Positions 18,610 to 26,463 of a DNA stretch of 64,000 nt are shown here, one piece after another (positions within the stretch are counted from its first letter, which is position 1; every line of letters starts with the position of its first letter). The notes under the pieces are model-generated. The model was not told where the DNA came from. It did not search any database and saw only the letters and a list, made by a program, of their open reading frames with translations. Source of the DNA: Variimorphobacter saccharofermentans. Lineage in GTDB: Bacteria > Bacillota > Clostridia > Lachnospirales > Lachnospiraceae. The stretch is from contig NZ_JACEGA010000001.1 in assembly GCF_014174405.1 (NCBI RefSeq), positions 4,004,501-4,068,500 of the forward strand, written 5' to 3'. A program made the translations under genes and the position numbers.

Positions 18610-21600
18610 TTATTTATAAAGATCTACTAATCTTAGTAAATGCTCATAACGCTCCTGAGCTGCTTTTTCAGAATCACTGAATAATTTCTCCGCACGATCC
18701 GGGAATGCACGTTGCAAACGAGTGTAACGTGTTTCATTATTCAGGAAGTCCTGATAGGATCCGTCACCTGGCTTAGATGTCAGTGTGAAAGGATTCTTGC
18801 CTTCTGATTTAAGAGCAGGGTTAAAGGAGAATAGATTCCAGTAACCGGACTTAACAGCCGCCTTCATCTCATCCTGACAATGATTCATACCGCCCTTAAC
18901 TCCGTGAAGTTCACAAGGAGCATAGCAGATGATTAAGGAAGGACCGTTGTAAGCTTCTGCTTCAGCAATTGCCTTAACTGCCTGAGCAGGGTTAGCGCCA
19001 AGAGCAATCTGAGCTACATATACATAGCCATAGCTCATTGCGATTTCTGCAAGGCTCTTCTTACCAATTTCTTTACCTGCAGCAGCGAACTGACATACTT
19101 CACCGATATTAGATGCCTTAGATGCCTGACCGCCTGTATTGGAGTACATTTCTGTATCAAATACCATTACGTTAACATTCTCGCCGGAAGCAAGTACGTG
19201 GTCAAGTCCACCAAAGCCAATGTCATATGCCCATCCGTCACCACCAAAGATCCAAATGGATTTCTTAGACAGATACTGCTTCTTATCAAGAACCTCTTTG
19301 GATAATTCACATCCTGCTGCAGCTGCTTTCTCAAGCTCTGCAATTAATGCTTTTGCATCTGTAGTATTTTCTCTGGTGTTTTCTTTTGTTGCCATGAACT
19401 TCTCGATCGCTGCCTTCATCTCTGCAGAAGCTTTATCAGAAGCTGCTATTTTCTCTAACTTAGCAATGCATTGATCACGAAGGACCTTCTGTCCTAAGTA
19501 CATACCAAATCCATGCTCTGCATTATCTTCGAATAAGGAGTTAGCCCAGGCAGGACCCTGTTTAGTATCCTTATTAACGGTATATGGACATGTCGCTGCA
19601 GGACCACCCCAAATGGAGGAACATCCTGTTGCATTGGAGATATACATTTGCTCACCAAAGAGCTGAGTTACTAAACGAGCGTAAGAGGTTTCAGCACATC
19701 CTGCACAGCTTCCGGAGAACTCAAGAAGCGGCTGATTGAACTGAGATCCTTTTACTGTTGTGTCTGCCGGCATGCCCGGTTTCTTTCCAACATTAGCAAC
19801 TAAGTAGTCGAAGATCGGCTGCTCGTGTGCCTGTGATTCCTGAGGAACCATTGTGATTGCCTTTTCTGCTACAGGACATACTGTTACACATTCGCCACAT
19901 CCCATACAATCCAGAGGAGATACGCTCATGGTAAACTTATATTCGCCTGCCTTAGGCTTCGTATCAGCAAGCTTAATGCCAGCAGGAGCTGCTTTCACTT
20001 CATCTTCATTTAACATAAATGGACGAATGGTTGCATGAGAACATACAAATGCACAGTTGTTACACTGGATACATTTTTCTGCATTCCATTCAGGTACAAG
20101 TACTGCAGTACCACGTTTCTCGTAAGCAGAAGCACCTAATTCAAATTGTCCATCTGCAATATCCTTAAATGCGGATACCGGTAGGCTGTCACCATCCATT
20201 AATGCGATAGGATTTAACAGCTCTTTCACCATCTTGACAACCTCAGGACGTCCCTGAAGATCATGAGCTGGTGCATCGGCAGAAGGATTTGACCAGGAAG
20301 CAGGAACAGTTACCTTATGAAGTGCATCTACACCGGCATCAATTGCCTTGTAGTTCATCTCAACAACTGCATCACCCTTCTTACCATAGGACTTCTTAGC
20401 AGCATCCTTCATGTATTTCACTGCATCTTCGATAGGCATTACATTTGCTAATTTGAAGAAAGCAGCTTGAAGAATGGTATTGGTACGTTTGCCCATTCCA
20501 ATTTCCATTGCCTTATCGATAGCATTGATGGTATAAACCTGAATATTATTGTCTGCAATATATTTCTTAGCAGCTGCATTCAGCTTTGTATCTAATTCTT
20601 CGTCAGACCACTGACAGTTAATCATAAAGATACCGCCGGGTTTAACATCCTGAACCATCTTATATCCCTTAACAACATAGGAAGGGTTATGGCAGGCAAC
20701 AAAGTCTGCCTGATTTATGTAATATGGACTCTTAATAGGCTTGTCACCAAAACGTAGGTGGGAAATGGTTACACCACCGGTCTTCTTGGAGTCATACTGG
20801 AAGTAAGCCTGGATATATTTATCTGTATGGTCACCGATAATCTTGGTTGAGTTCTTATTAGCACCTACGGTACCATCACCACCAAGACCCCAGAATTTAC
20901 ACTCTACGGTACCCTTAGCTGCTGTAATCGGAGCCGGTTTAACCTCCGGTAAGCTTAAGTTTGTAACATCGTCTACGATACCGATTGTAAATCTTGACTT
21001 CGGAGCATCCTTCTTTAATTCTGTAAATACAGCGAATACAGATGACGGAGGAGTATCCTTGGAACCAAGTCCATAACGACCATTTGTTACGATGATATCG
21101 TTCAGTCCTGCTTCACGTAAGGTTACAGCAACATCAAGATATAAAGGCTCTCCTAATGCACCAGGCTCTTTGGTACGATCAAGAACCGCAATCTTCTTAA
21201 CGGTCTTAGGAAGTACCTTAAGTAAGGAGCTTGATACCCAAGGACGATACAGACGAACTTTAATAAGTCCAACCTTCTCTCCTGCTGCTGTTAAGTAATC
21301 AACTACTTCTTCTGCCACGTCACAGAATGATCCCATTGCTACAATTACACGATCTGCATCCGGAGCACCATAGTAATTGAATAAATCATAATCTGTTCCT
21401 AATTTCTGATTGATCTTAGCCATGTATTTTTCAACCACAGCTGGTAAATTATCATATACTGTATTACAAGCCTCACGATGCTGGAAGAAAACGTCACCAT
21501 TCTCATGAGAACCACGCATAGCCGGACGCTCCGGATTTAATGCATGCTCACGGAAAGCCTTTACCGCATCCATGTTGCACATTTCTTTCAAATCTGCATA

Positions 21601-22161
21601 ATCCCAGGTTTCAATTTTCTGAACTTCATGGGAAGTACGGAAACCATCAAAGAAGTTAATGAAAGGAACCTTTCCTTCGATAGAAGCAAGATGAGCTACA
21701 GGACTTAAGTCCATAACCTCCTGCGGATTCGACTCAGCTAACATTGCAAAGCCTGTCTGACGGCATGCATATACGTCGCTATGATCACCAAAGATGTTAA
21801 GAGCCTGTGTTGCTACTGTACGGGCAGATACGTGGAATACACTTGGAAGCTGCTCGCCAGCTATTTTGTACATATTAGGGATCATCAGAAGAAGACCCTG
21901 AGAAGCTGTGAATGTTGTAGTAAGTGCACCTGCTGCAAGGGATCCGTGTACTGTTCCGGCTGCACCTGCTTCGGATTGCATTTCAACAACTTTTACTTGG
22001 TTACCAAAAATGTTTTCCTGCCCTAAAGCAGACCATTGGTCAACAGAATCGGCCATTGGGCTTGAAGGCGTGATAGGATAGATACCGGCTACATCTGTAT
22101 ACGCATACGCGACGTGTGCGGCGGCAGTATTACCATCCATTGATTTCTTTGCTCTAGCCAT
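18610..22161 (-). CDS. nifJ: Pyruvate:ferredoxin (flavodoxin) oxidoreductase
   Basis: 1183 residues, full length for the single-chain homodimeric enzyme that oxidises pyruvate and CoA to acetyl-CoA and CO2 and reduces ferredoxin. Domains in order: pyrimidine-binding domain (YAYTDVAGIYPITPSSPMA), transketolase C-like domain, central gamma domain, and an inserted 2[4Fe-4S] ferredoxin (CIQCNNCAFVCSH near 695 and CMGCGECVTVCPV near 750). A further Cys pair follows in GSCAGCAETSYA (near 813), then the thiamine-pyrophosphate domain (GGDGWAYDIGFGGLDH). GGAGG lies nine bases before the ATG. It is the central catabolic step in a fermenting anaerobe and appears monocistronic, with its own promoter and terminators. 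Confidence 0.98.
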   Translation of the reverse strand: MARAKKSMDGNTAAAHVAYAYTDVAGIYPITPSSPMADSVDQWSALGQENIFGNQVKVVEMQSEAGAAGTVHGSLAAGALTTTFTASQGLLLMIPNMYKIAGEQLPSVFHVSARTVATQALNIFGDHSDVYACRQTGFAMLAESNPQEVMDLSPVAHLASIEGKVPFINFFDGFRTSHEVQKIETWDYADLKEMCNMDAVKAFREHALNPERPAMRGSHENGDVFFQHREACNTVYDNLPAVVEKYMAKINQKLGTDYDLFNYYGAPDADRVIVAMGSFCDVAEEVVDYLTAAGEKVGLIKVRLYRPWVSSSLLKVLPKTVKKIAVLDRTKEPGALGEPLYLDVAVTLREAGLNDIIVTNGRYGLGSKDTPPSSVFAVFTELKKDAPKSRFTIGIVDDVTNLSLPEVKPAPITAAKGTVECKFWGLGGDGTVGANKNSTKIIGDHTDKYIQAYFQYDSKKTGGVTISHLRFGDKPIKSPYYINQADFVACHNPSYVVKGYKMVQDVKPGGIFMINCQWSDEELDTKLNAAAKKYIADNNIQVYTINAIDKAMEIGMGKRTNTILQAAFFKLANVMPIEDAVKYMKDAAKKSYGKKGDAVVEMNYKAIDAGVDALHKVTVPASWSNPSADAPAHDLQGRPEVVKMVKELLNPIALMDGDSLPVSAFKDIADGQFELGASAYEKRGTAVLVPEWNAEKCIQCNNCAFVCSHATIRPFMLNEDEVKAAPAGIKLADTKPKAGEYKFTMSVSPLDCMGCGECVTVCPVAEKAITMVPQESQAHEQPIFDYLVANVGKKPGMPADTTVKGSQFNQPLLEFSGSCAGCAETSYARLVTQLFGEQMYISNATGCSSIWGGPAATCPYTVNKDTKQGPAWANSLFEDNAEHGFGMYLGQKVLRDQCIAKLEKIAASDKASAEMKAAIEKFMATKENTRENTTDAKALIAELEKAAAAGCELSKEVLDKKQYLSKKSIWIFGGDGWAYDIGFGGLDHVLASGENVNVMVFDTEMYSNTGGQASKASNIGEVCQFAAAGKEIGKKSLAEIAMSYGYVYVAQIALGANPAQAVKAIAEAEAYNGPSLIICYAPCELHGVKGGMNHCQDEMKAAVKSGYWNLFSFNPALKSEGKNPFTLTSKPGDGSYQDFLNNETRYTRLQRAFPDRAEKLFSDSEKAAQERYEHLLRLVDLYK

Positions 22162-22214
22162 TTTTTATATCCTCCTTTTTAAAAGGGCATAACAGCCCTA
22201 TAAAACCGACATAA

Positions 22215-22243
22215 ATTTTACCACTTGAATAGTGTTTTGTAAA
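22215..22243 (-). promoter_or_regulatory. nifJ promoter
   Basis: TTTACA (22238-22243), 17-base spacer and TAAAAT (22215-22220) on the minus strand. The short leader contains a small GGGC/GCCC hairpin just before the ribosome site. Confidence 0.65.
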
Positions 22244-22368
22244 GAACTATGTACCCTCTTTTGGATATTTGGTAGTAATTATCAAATAGTGCAGGAAATA
22301 CAAAATGCCTTTCTACCATTTCGTATAGTAAATTAGTCGCAGATTAAGATGGTTAGCAAATTAATGGA

Positions 22369-22563
22369 AGAGGCAGTTACACAATGATTTACATGAATTA
22401 TGACTTACCTCACACACAGACGGAAGTAACAAGTTGCTAATCCTGTATGTCTCTGACGAACATAAATGATCGTCCTGTCCATACAGAATTCAACAACATT
22501 GAACTTCCGACAGTGCATTATGGTAAGTCATAATCCCTGACTACATTGCGCAACTGCCCTTTA
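22369..22563. repeat. Palindromic element P1 (about 195 bp)
   Basis: The segment folds back on itself along almost its whole length. The left end (AGGCAGTTACACAATGATTT) pairs with the right end (reverse complement AGGGCAGTTGCGCAATGTAG). Both arms then carry TTATGACTTACC and a CGGAAG box. One inner end reads TCACACACAGACGG, the other ATAATGCACTGTCGG. The same two ends, in the opposite orientation, occur in the element at 25199. It contains no reading frame and looks like a miniature mobile element. Confidence 0.8.
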
Positions 22564-22605
22564 AATCCGTTATATCAAAAAATACAAGGAACAGAAATTA
22601 TAACA

Positions 22606-24228
22606 TTACTCCAATATGATGTTCTCCAGTTCACTTGCTTCCTTACTTAAGGTCTCACTTAAGGAGAATATCTCTTTAAATTTATTCGTAATCTCATCCA
22701 TTGCCTGGCTTACAGATTCGATATTTGCGGCAGTTTCCTCCGATATTGCGGAAACATTGCTCATATTACCTACTACATCCCCCCGAAGCTTATCAATCAC
22801 AGCAAGCTCCTGATGCTCACCATTTACACTGGATATAATATTGTCAATATACGTACCAATTTTCTCAAATACTTCTTCTGTTGTACTGACCGCTTTATTC
22901 TGCTCTTCCAAAATCTCTTTCGTATTACCCATGGATAGGGATACCTGCTCCGATTTCAGCTGAATTTCGGATACCAGACTATTAATCTCAACAATCGACT
23001 TTGAAGTCTGATCAGCAAGCTCTCTTACCTCTTGTGCAACAACAGAGAAGCCGGCACCATGCTCTCCCGCTCTGGCCGCTTCTATTGAAGCATTTAAGGC
23101 TAACAGATTTGTTTGCTTGGCAATCTTGGTTATGGTGTCTGTTATGGTATAGACAGCATTTAATTTGGAGATAAGCTCCTGTGTAACCTCACTGATCTCC
23201 TTTATATTTTTATCGTTTTCATTGGATTTCTCAGCCAGAGTCTTAACAACGGTACGCACTTCGTTGTTGGCCTCCAATGTCTGATTCGACAGATCCACGG
23301 TTTTATTAATGGCATCAAATACATTAACCAGCTTTTGCGACATCTCCTCAACAATATAGCTGGTATCCACAATGCTTTGTGTTTGCGAGGTGCTTCCATC
23401 TGCGATGCAACTAACGGATGCGGCTATCTCGGTACTTGATTTCATGACATTCTGTGTCAGATCATACAAATTCGAACTCATTTTCGCGCTATTCTGAGAA
23501 ATATCCTTGATTGTTTGATTTACTTTCATCATATGATCTCTTGACTTCTGAATATCCTCTGTCAGCTTTATCTGCTCTTCATAGGCTATTCTGGTATTAT
23601 TAACAACCATGTCCTTAACAAGAATTAAGAAGATCGCGATTGCAACGGTATTCATGGATACCATGGGTACCAATAGATTTTTTATCATAAACTTTTCAAC
23701 ATTGATCAGGTTAAATACTTCCAATGGTGATCCTTCAGAGGTCGTGAACACAGACGAGAAAAACAGTAAATGGATACATTCCCAAACACAGCAAAATGCA
23801 GCCCATAGCCCTATTGTCTTGAGATTAATATTCTTAGGCCTGAACTTAAAACGGTATACAATAATGGCAGACACAATGCCTGCGAACAAGGTCGCTAAAG
23901 AACAGCCGTAGGCTGTCCATCCCCCTAAGGATACCCGGTAAGCCGCCCCTATGATACTTACAATGATTCCGACAATAGGTCCCCCAATTATTGAGGACAG
24001 AACAGCTATAGAGGTTCTCAGGTTAACCTTGGTTCCTCCAATATCCATCGCATACTTGCTGGCGGCTGATATAGCAATTCCAAATAGCAGTATTAGAACC
24101 ACCGATCCAATCAGGTTCGGTTTTTCGGATACCACATACTTAACAGCCGTCTTAGATAAGCTTAGAATGTACATTACCATTAATACCAATGAAACATAAA
24201 CTAATAATTTACCTAATACTTCAATCAT
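22606..24228 (-). CDS. Chemoreceptor-like protein with LytS-type 5TM sensor
   Basis: 540 residues. The first 200 form about five or six membrane helices with the 5TMR-LYT pattern ([40 protein letters not shown]). Such domains are usually linked to LytS histidine kinases or diguanylate cyclases. The remainder is an MCP signalling coiled coil with the tip [20 protein letters not shown] and [15 protein letters not shown]. There is no HAMP domain and no periplasmic sensor, so the signal must come from the membrane or a membrane-permeable ligand. GGGGGG lies seven bases before the ATG. It lies upstream of nifJ in the same orientation but has its own promoter. Confidence 0.9.
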   Translation of the reverse strand: MIEVLGKLLVYVSLVLMVMYILSLSKTAVKYVVSEKPNLIGSVVLILLFGIAISAASKYAMDIGGTKVNLRTSIAVLSSIIGGPIVGIIVSIIGAAYRVSLGGWTAYGCSLATLFAGIVSAIIVYRFKFRPKNINLKTIGLWAAFCCVWECIHLLFFSSVFTTSEGSPLEVFNLINVEKFMIKNLLVPMVSMNTVAIAIFLILVKDMVVNNTRIAYEEQIKLTEDIQKSRDHMMKVNQTIKDISQNSAKMSSNLYDLTQNVMKSSTEIAASVSCIADGSTSQTQSIVDTSYIVEEMSQKLVNVFDAINKTVDLSNQTLEANNEVRTVVKTLAEKSNENDKNIKEISEVTQELISKLNAVYTITDTITKIAKQTNLLALNASIEAARAGEHGAGFSVVAQEVRELADQTSKSIVEINSLVSEIQLKSEQVSLSMGNTKEILEEQNKAVSTTEEVFEKIGTYIDNIISSVNGEHQELAVIDKLRGDVVGNMSNVSAISEETAANIESVSQAMDEITNKFKEIFSLSETLSKEASELENIILE

Positions 24229-24311
24229 TTCGAAGCCCCCCTAAAAGATTGTGCATTATTCATCATCGTTTAAGTCATTTTATTCTGTTTGTACGACAAT
24301 TTTACCTATGC

Positions 24312-24339
24312 ATAGTAATTTTACGCCAATCTTTGTCAA
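24312..24339 (-). promoter_or_regulatory. Possible promoter for the 5TM chemoreceptor gene
   Basis: Perfect TTGACA (24334-24339) with TACTAT (24312-24317) after 16 bases on the minus strand, about 85 bases upstream of the start. Confidence 0.5.
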
Positions 24340-24467
24340 GATACAATACTTATTTGACAATAAAATCCAACTATTTATGAAAATATTTTTTTACTGTAAG
24401 AAATGCTTCCATTTTTTGATCCTAAGCTAGATCCCTATAATAGATACATATTCTTGTCCATTATAAT

Positions 24468-24526
24468 ACAAGGGGGTATTGCAGAATATCCTTGCAGTGA
24501 TATTCTGCAGTACCCCCTTGTTTTCT
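24468..24526. terminator. Strong terminator after the Staygreen-like gene
   Basis: An ACAAGGGGGTA stem closes onto TACCCCCTTGT, with a second nested stem GCAGAATAT/ATATTCTGC. A TTTTCTT tract follows on the plus strand. It abuts the stop of the leftward gene. Confidence 0.8.
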
Positions 24527-24996
24527 TATGAATCCACATCCTCTAACCCGTAGATGTAATCGGAAAAGGTTCCCCAGTACTCCACCTGATTTTGCTTTGG
24601 ATCAGAAGATAAGAAGTAAATAATAATTGGTGCTTTATCAAGCTCTGGGAAGTTCTGAAATAGGAGGCGGTCTCCATATCGTATTGCTTCCAGGGCAAGC
24701 GGTAATTCCTCACGGAAAATACGGTTCCTAATCTCGGATTTATCCATATCCAGCTCACCATTCACATATACATATGCCTGATAAATATATCCTTCTCCTT
24801 TTTCATACCATTCTCCCAGTACCTCATCCCTCAACTCATTTATCTTATCAAAAGCATAACTAAAACCAATTGTCAAAGACAGCTCCGCATCAATATCTGA
24901 ATGGGTAAGGGTATAGCGCCGTGGAATGATCGGTTCTGTATCCGTTACTCCTGTTCGATACTCCACTGAGAGTCTATTAGGGTCTAATCTCCTCAT
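24526..24996 (-). CDS. Staygreen (SGR) family protein, putative Mg-dechelatase-like
   Basis: 156 residues matching my memory of the plant/algal Staygreen fold and its bacterial relatives. The landmarks are PRRYTLTHSD (His32, Asp34), LRDEVLGEW (Asp57), a central REELPLALEAIRYGD helix, LFQNFPELDKAPIIIYFLSS and VEYWGTFSDY. Plant SGR removes Mg from chlorophyll a, and the His/Asp residues named here correspond to positions held to be catalytic. No chlorophyll pathway is visible in this window, so the physiological substrate is open; another metallo-tetrapyrrole is a guess. GGAG lies eight bases upstream of the ATG, and the gene stands alone. Confidence 0.82.
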   Translation of the reverse strand: MRRLDPNRLSVEYRTGVTDTEPIIPRRYTLTHSDIDAELSLTIGFSYAFDKINELRDEVLGEWYEKGEGYIYQAYVYVNGELDMDKSEIRNRIFREELPLALEAIRYGDRLLFQNFPELDKAPIIIYFLSSDPKQNQVEYWGTFSDYIYGLEDVDS

Positions 24997-25198
24997 ATTG
25001 CCTGCTCCATTGAATTATCCTTATCAAATTATATGATAAAGTCCGCCCCTTAAGACTTTTTATTAGTTCCATGTTAAAAAATGTAATAAATTGCCAGACT
25101 ATTGACATGATTCTGTTACAAATACATGACTAGCAGAAAAGATTAACTGAAGCGTACTCTCTACCGTATTGAAATGTGGCTGCAATTCAATGTATCAG

Positions 25199-25396
25199 AA
25201 GGGGCTGTGGCATGATTTATCAACTGTGATCATGACTTACCATAATACACTGTCGGGAGGACATGTTGCTGTGTTTTGTATGTCTCAGTCGAATATTTTA
25301 TGTTCGCCTGAGACATACAAAACCAGTAATATGTCCTACCGTCTGTGTGTGAGGTAAGTCATGATCACTGTTGATAAATTATGCCACAGCCCCTTT
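25199..25396. repeat. Palindromic element P2 (about 198 bp)
   Basis: An almost perfect giant hairpin. AAGGGGCTGTGGCATGATTT on the left pairs with the right end, and pairing continues through TGATCATGACTTACC, CGG-AGGACAT and TTTTGTATGTCTCAG to a small central loop (about 25290-25308). Its inner ends (ATAATACACTGTCGG and TCACACACAGACGG) match element P1 in inverted orientation. The outer 30 bp differ from P1 but still pair within the element. It fills most of the 24997-25496 gap; nothing else was recognised there except a possible promoter. Confidence 0.85.
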
Positions 25397-25438
25397 ATAC
25401 GCATTATTCAACAACCACTTTTCACATCATACTTTTAC

Positions 25439-25466
25439 TCATAAATCCTCCGTATGTTCATATAAT
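25439..25466 (+). promoter_or_regulatory. Possible sigma-E-type sporulation promoter for spoIID
   Basis: CATATAAT (25459-25466) matches the sigma-E -10 consensus CATACAAT at seven of eight positions, and TCATAAA (25439-25445) lies 13 bases before it. SpoIID is a sigma-E gene in Bacillus, which supports but does not prove this reading. Confidence 0.4.
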
Positions 25467-25496
25467 GTAATAACATTGCATATATTTGGAGGGACT

Positions 25497-26456
25497 ATGA
25501 AGAAGATACTGATCAAGACGTTACTGGTATGTGTGGTTGTTCTGTTTTTCCCTTTTATCATAACTTTGATGACATCCAGCAAAAATAGTAACAAAGCTAT
25601 AGAAACAATGAATTTCACCATTTATTATGAAACAGACGGCTTAAGAAAAAAGCTTACCTTTGATGAGTACTTGATCGGTATTGTAGCCGCCAATATGCCG
25701 GCAGGTTATCACATGGAAGCACTTAAGGCACAGGCAGTCATATCTCGTACCTATACATTATATAATATCGCTCTCTTATGGAAAGAGCATCCGGATCAAA
25801 ATAGTTTTACCACCTCCGAACTGGGACTTTCCTATATCAGCTTGGATTTAATGGAGCAGTTCTGGGGGAGCGAGGATTATCGCTCCTATTTTACAAAGCT
25901 GGAGAATGCGGTATATGGAACCAGGGACGAAGTCCTGGTTTATCATCGTGACCTAATTCTTCCCGTATTTTTTAATACTGGGAGCGGATTTACCCGAAAT
26001 GCCTCGGAAGCATGGAATATTGATATTCCTTACCTGATTAGCGTACCCAGTAAACAGGATGTAACCTCCACCAATTACCTGACCATTGAGGAGTTTGAGA
26101 TATCGGACTTAGTTACTTTGTTAAAAGAGAATTACCCAAACCTCACCGTCTCAGAGGATAGCTTTTTTCAGGATGTTGTCATTCAAAATAGAGATAGCGC
26201 TGGTTATGTAACATGGGTGGACCTTGGCAACCAAACCGTATCCGGTGAAGAGTTTGCCAAGGTCCTGGGATTAAAATCAAATCATTTTTATATGGAAAGT
26301 TATGATGGCATGGTTCGTGTTATCTGCAATGGTTCGGGCCATGGAATTGGTCTCAGCCAATATGGCGCCAACGCAATGGCAGAAGAGGGATACTCCTATA
26401 CGGACATTTTAAAGCACTACTATACAGGAGTTGATCTCGTTACCATAGGGGAATAA
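25497..26456 (+). CDS. spoIID: Stage II sporulation protein D (SpoIID/LytB domain)
   Basis: 319 residues, starting at ATG 25497 with GGAGGG just upstream. One N-terminal membrane anchor (ILIKTLLVCVVVLFFPFIIT) is followed by the SpoIID/LytB domain. Landmarks are LIGIVAANMPAGYHMEALKAQ with the catalytic-type Glu, AVISRTYTLYN, VFFNTGSGFTRNASEAW, and the C-terminal GSGHGIGLSQYGANAMAEEG. In endospore formers this lytic transglycosylase works with SpoIIM and SpoIIP to thin septal peptidoglycan during engulfment of the forespore. It is monocistronic and convergent with the transglutaminase operon. Confidence 0.9.
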   Translation: MKKILIKTLLVCVVVLFFPFIITLMTSSKNSNKAIETMNFTIYYETDGLRKKLTFDEYLIGIVAANMPAGYHMEALKAQAVISRTYTLYNIALLWKEHPDQNSFTTSELGLSYISLDLMEQFWGSEDYRSYFTKLENAVYGTRDEVLVYHRDLILPVFFNTGSGFTRNASEAWNIDIPYLISVPSKQDVTSTNYLTIEEFEISDLVTLLKENYPNLTVSEDSFFQDVVIQNRDSAGYVTWVDLGNQTVSGEEFAKVLGLKSNHFYMESYDGMVRVICNGSGHGIGLSQYGANAMAEEGYSYTDILKHYYTGVDLVTIGE

Positions 26457-26463
26457 ATCCGTA

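Noticed and set aside
22616..22813. Plus-strand 65-codon frame over the chemoreceptor gene end
   Set aside because: It is a shadow of the conserved MCP coding frame.
25458..25486. Alternative sigma-E-like promoter TCATATA-N14-CATATATT before spoIID
   Set aside because: Transcription would begin after the GGAGGG ribosome site, leaving the start codon without it; the upstream CATATAAT reading fits better.
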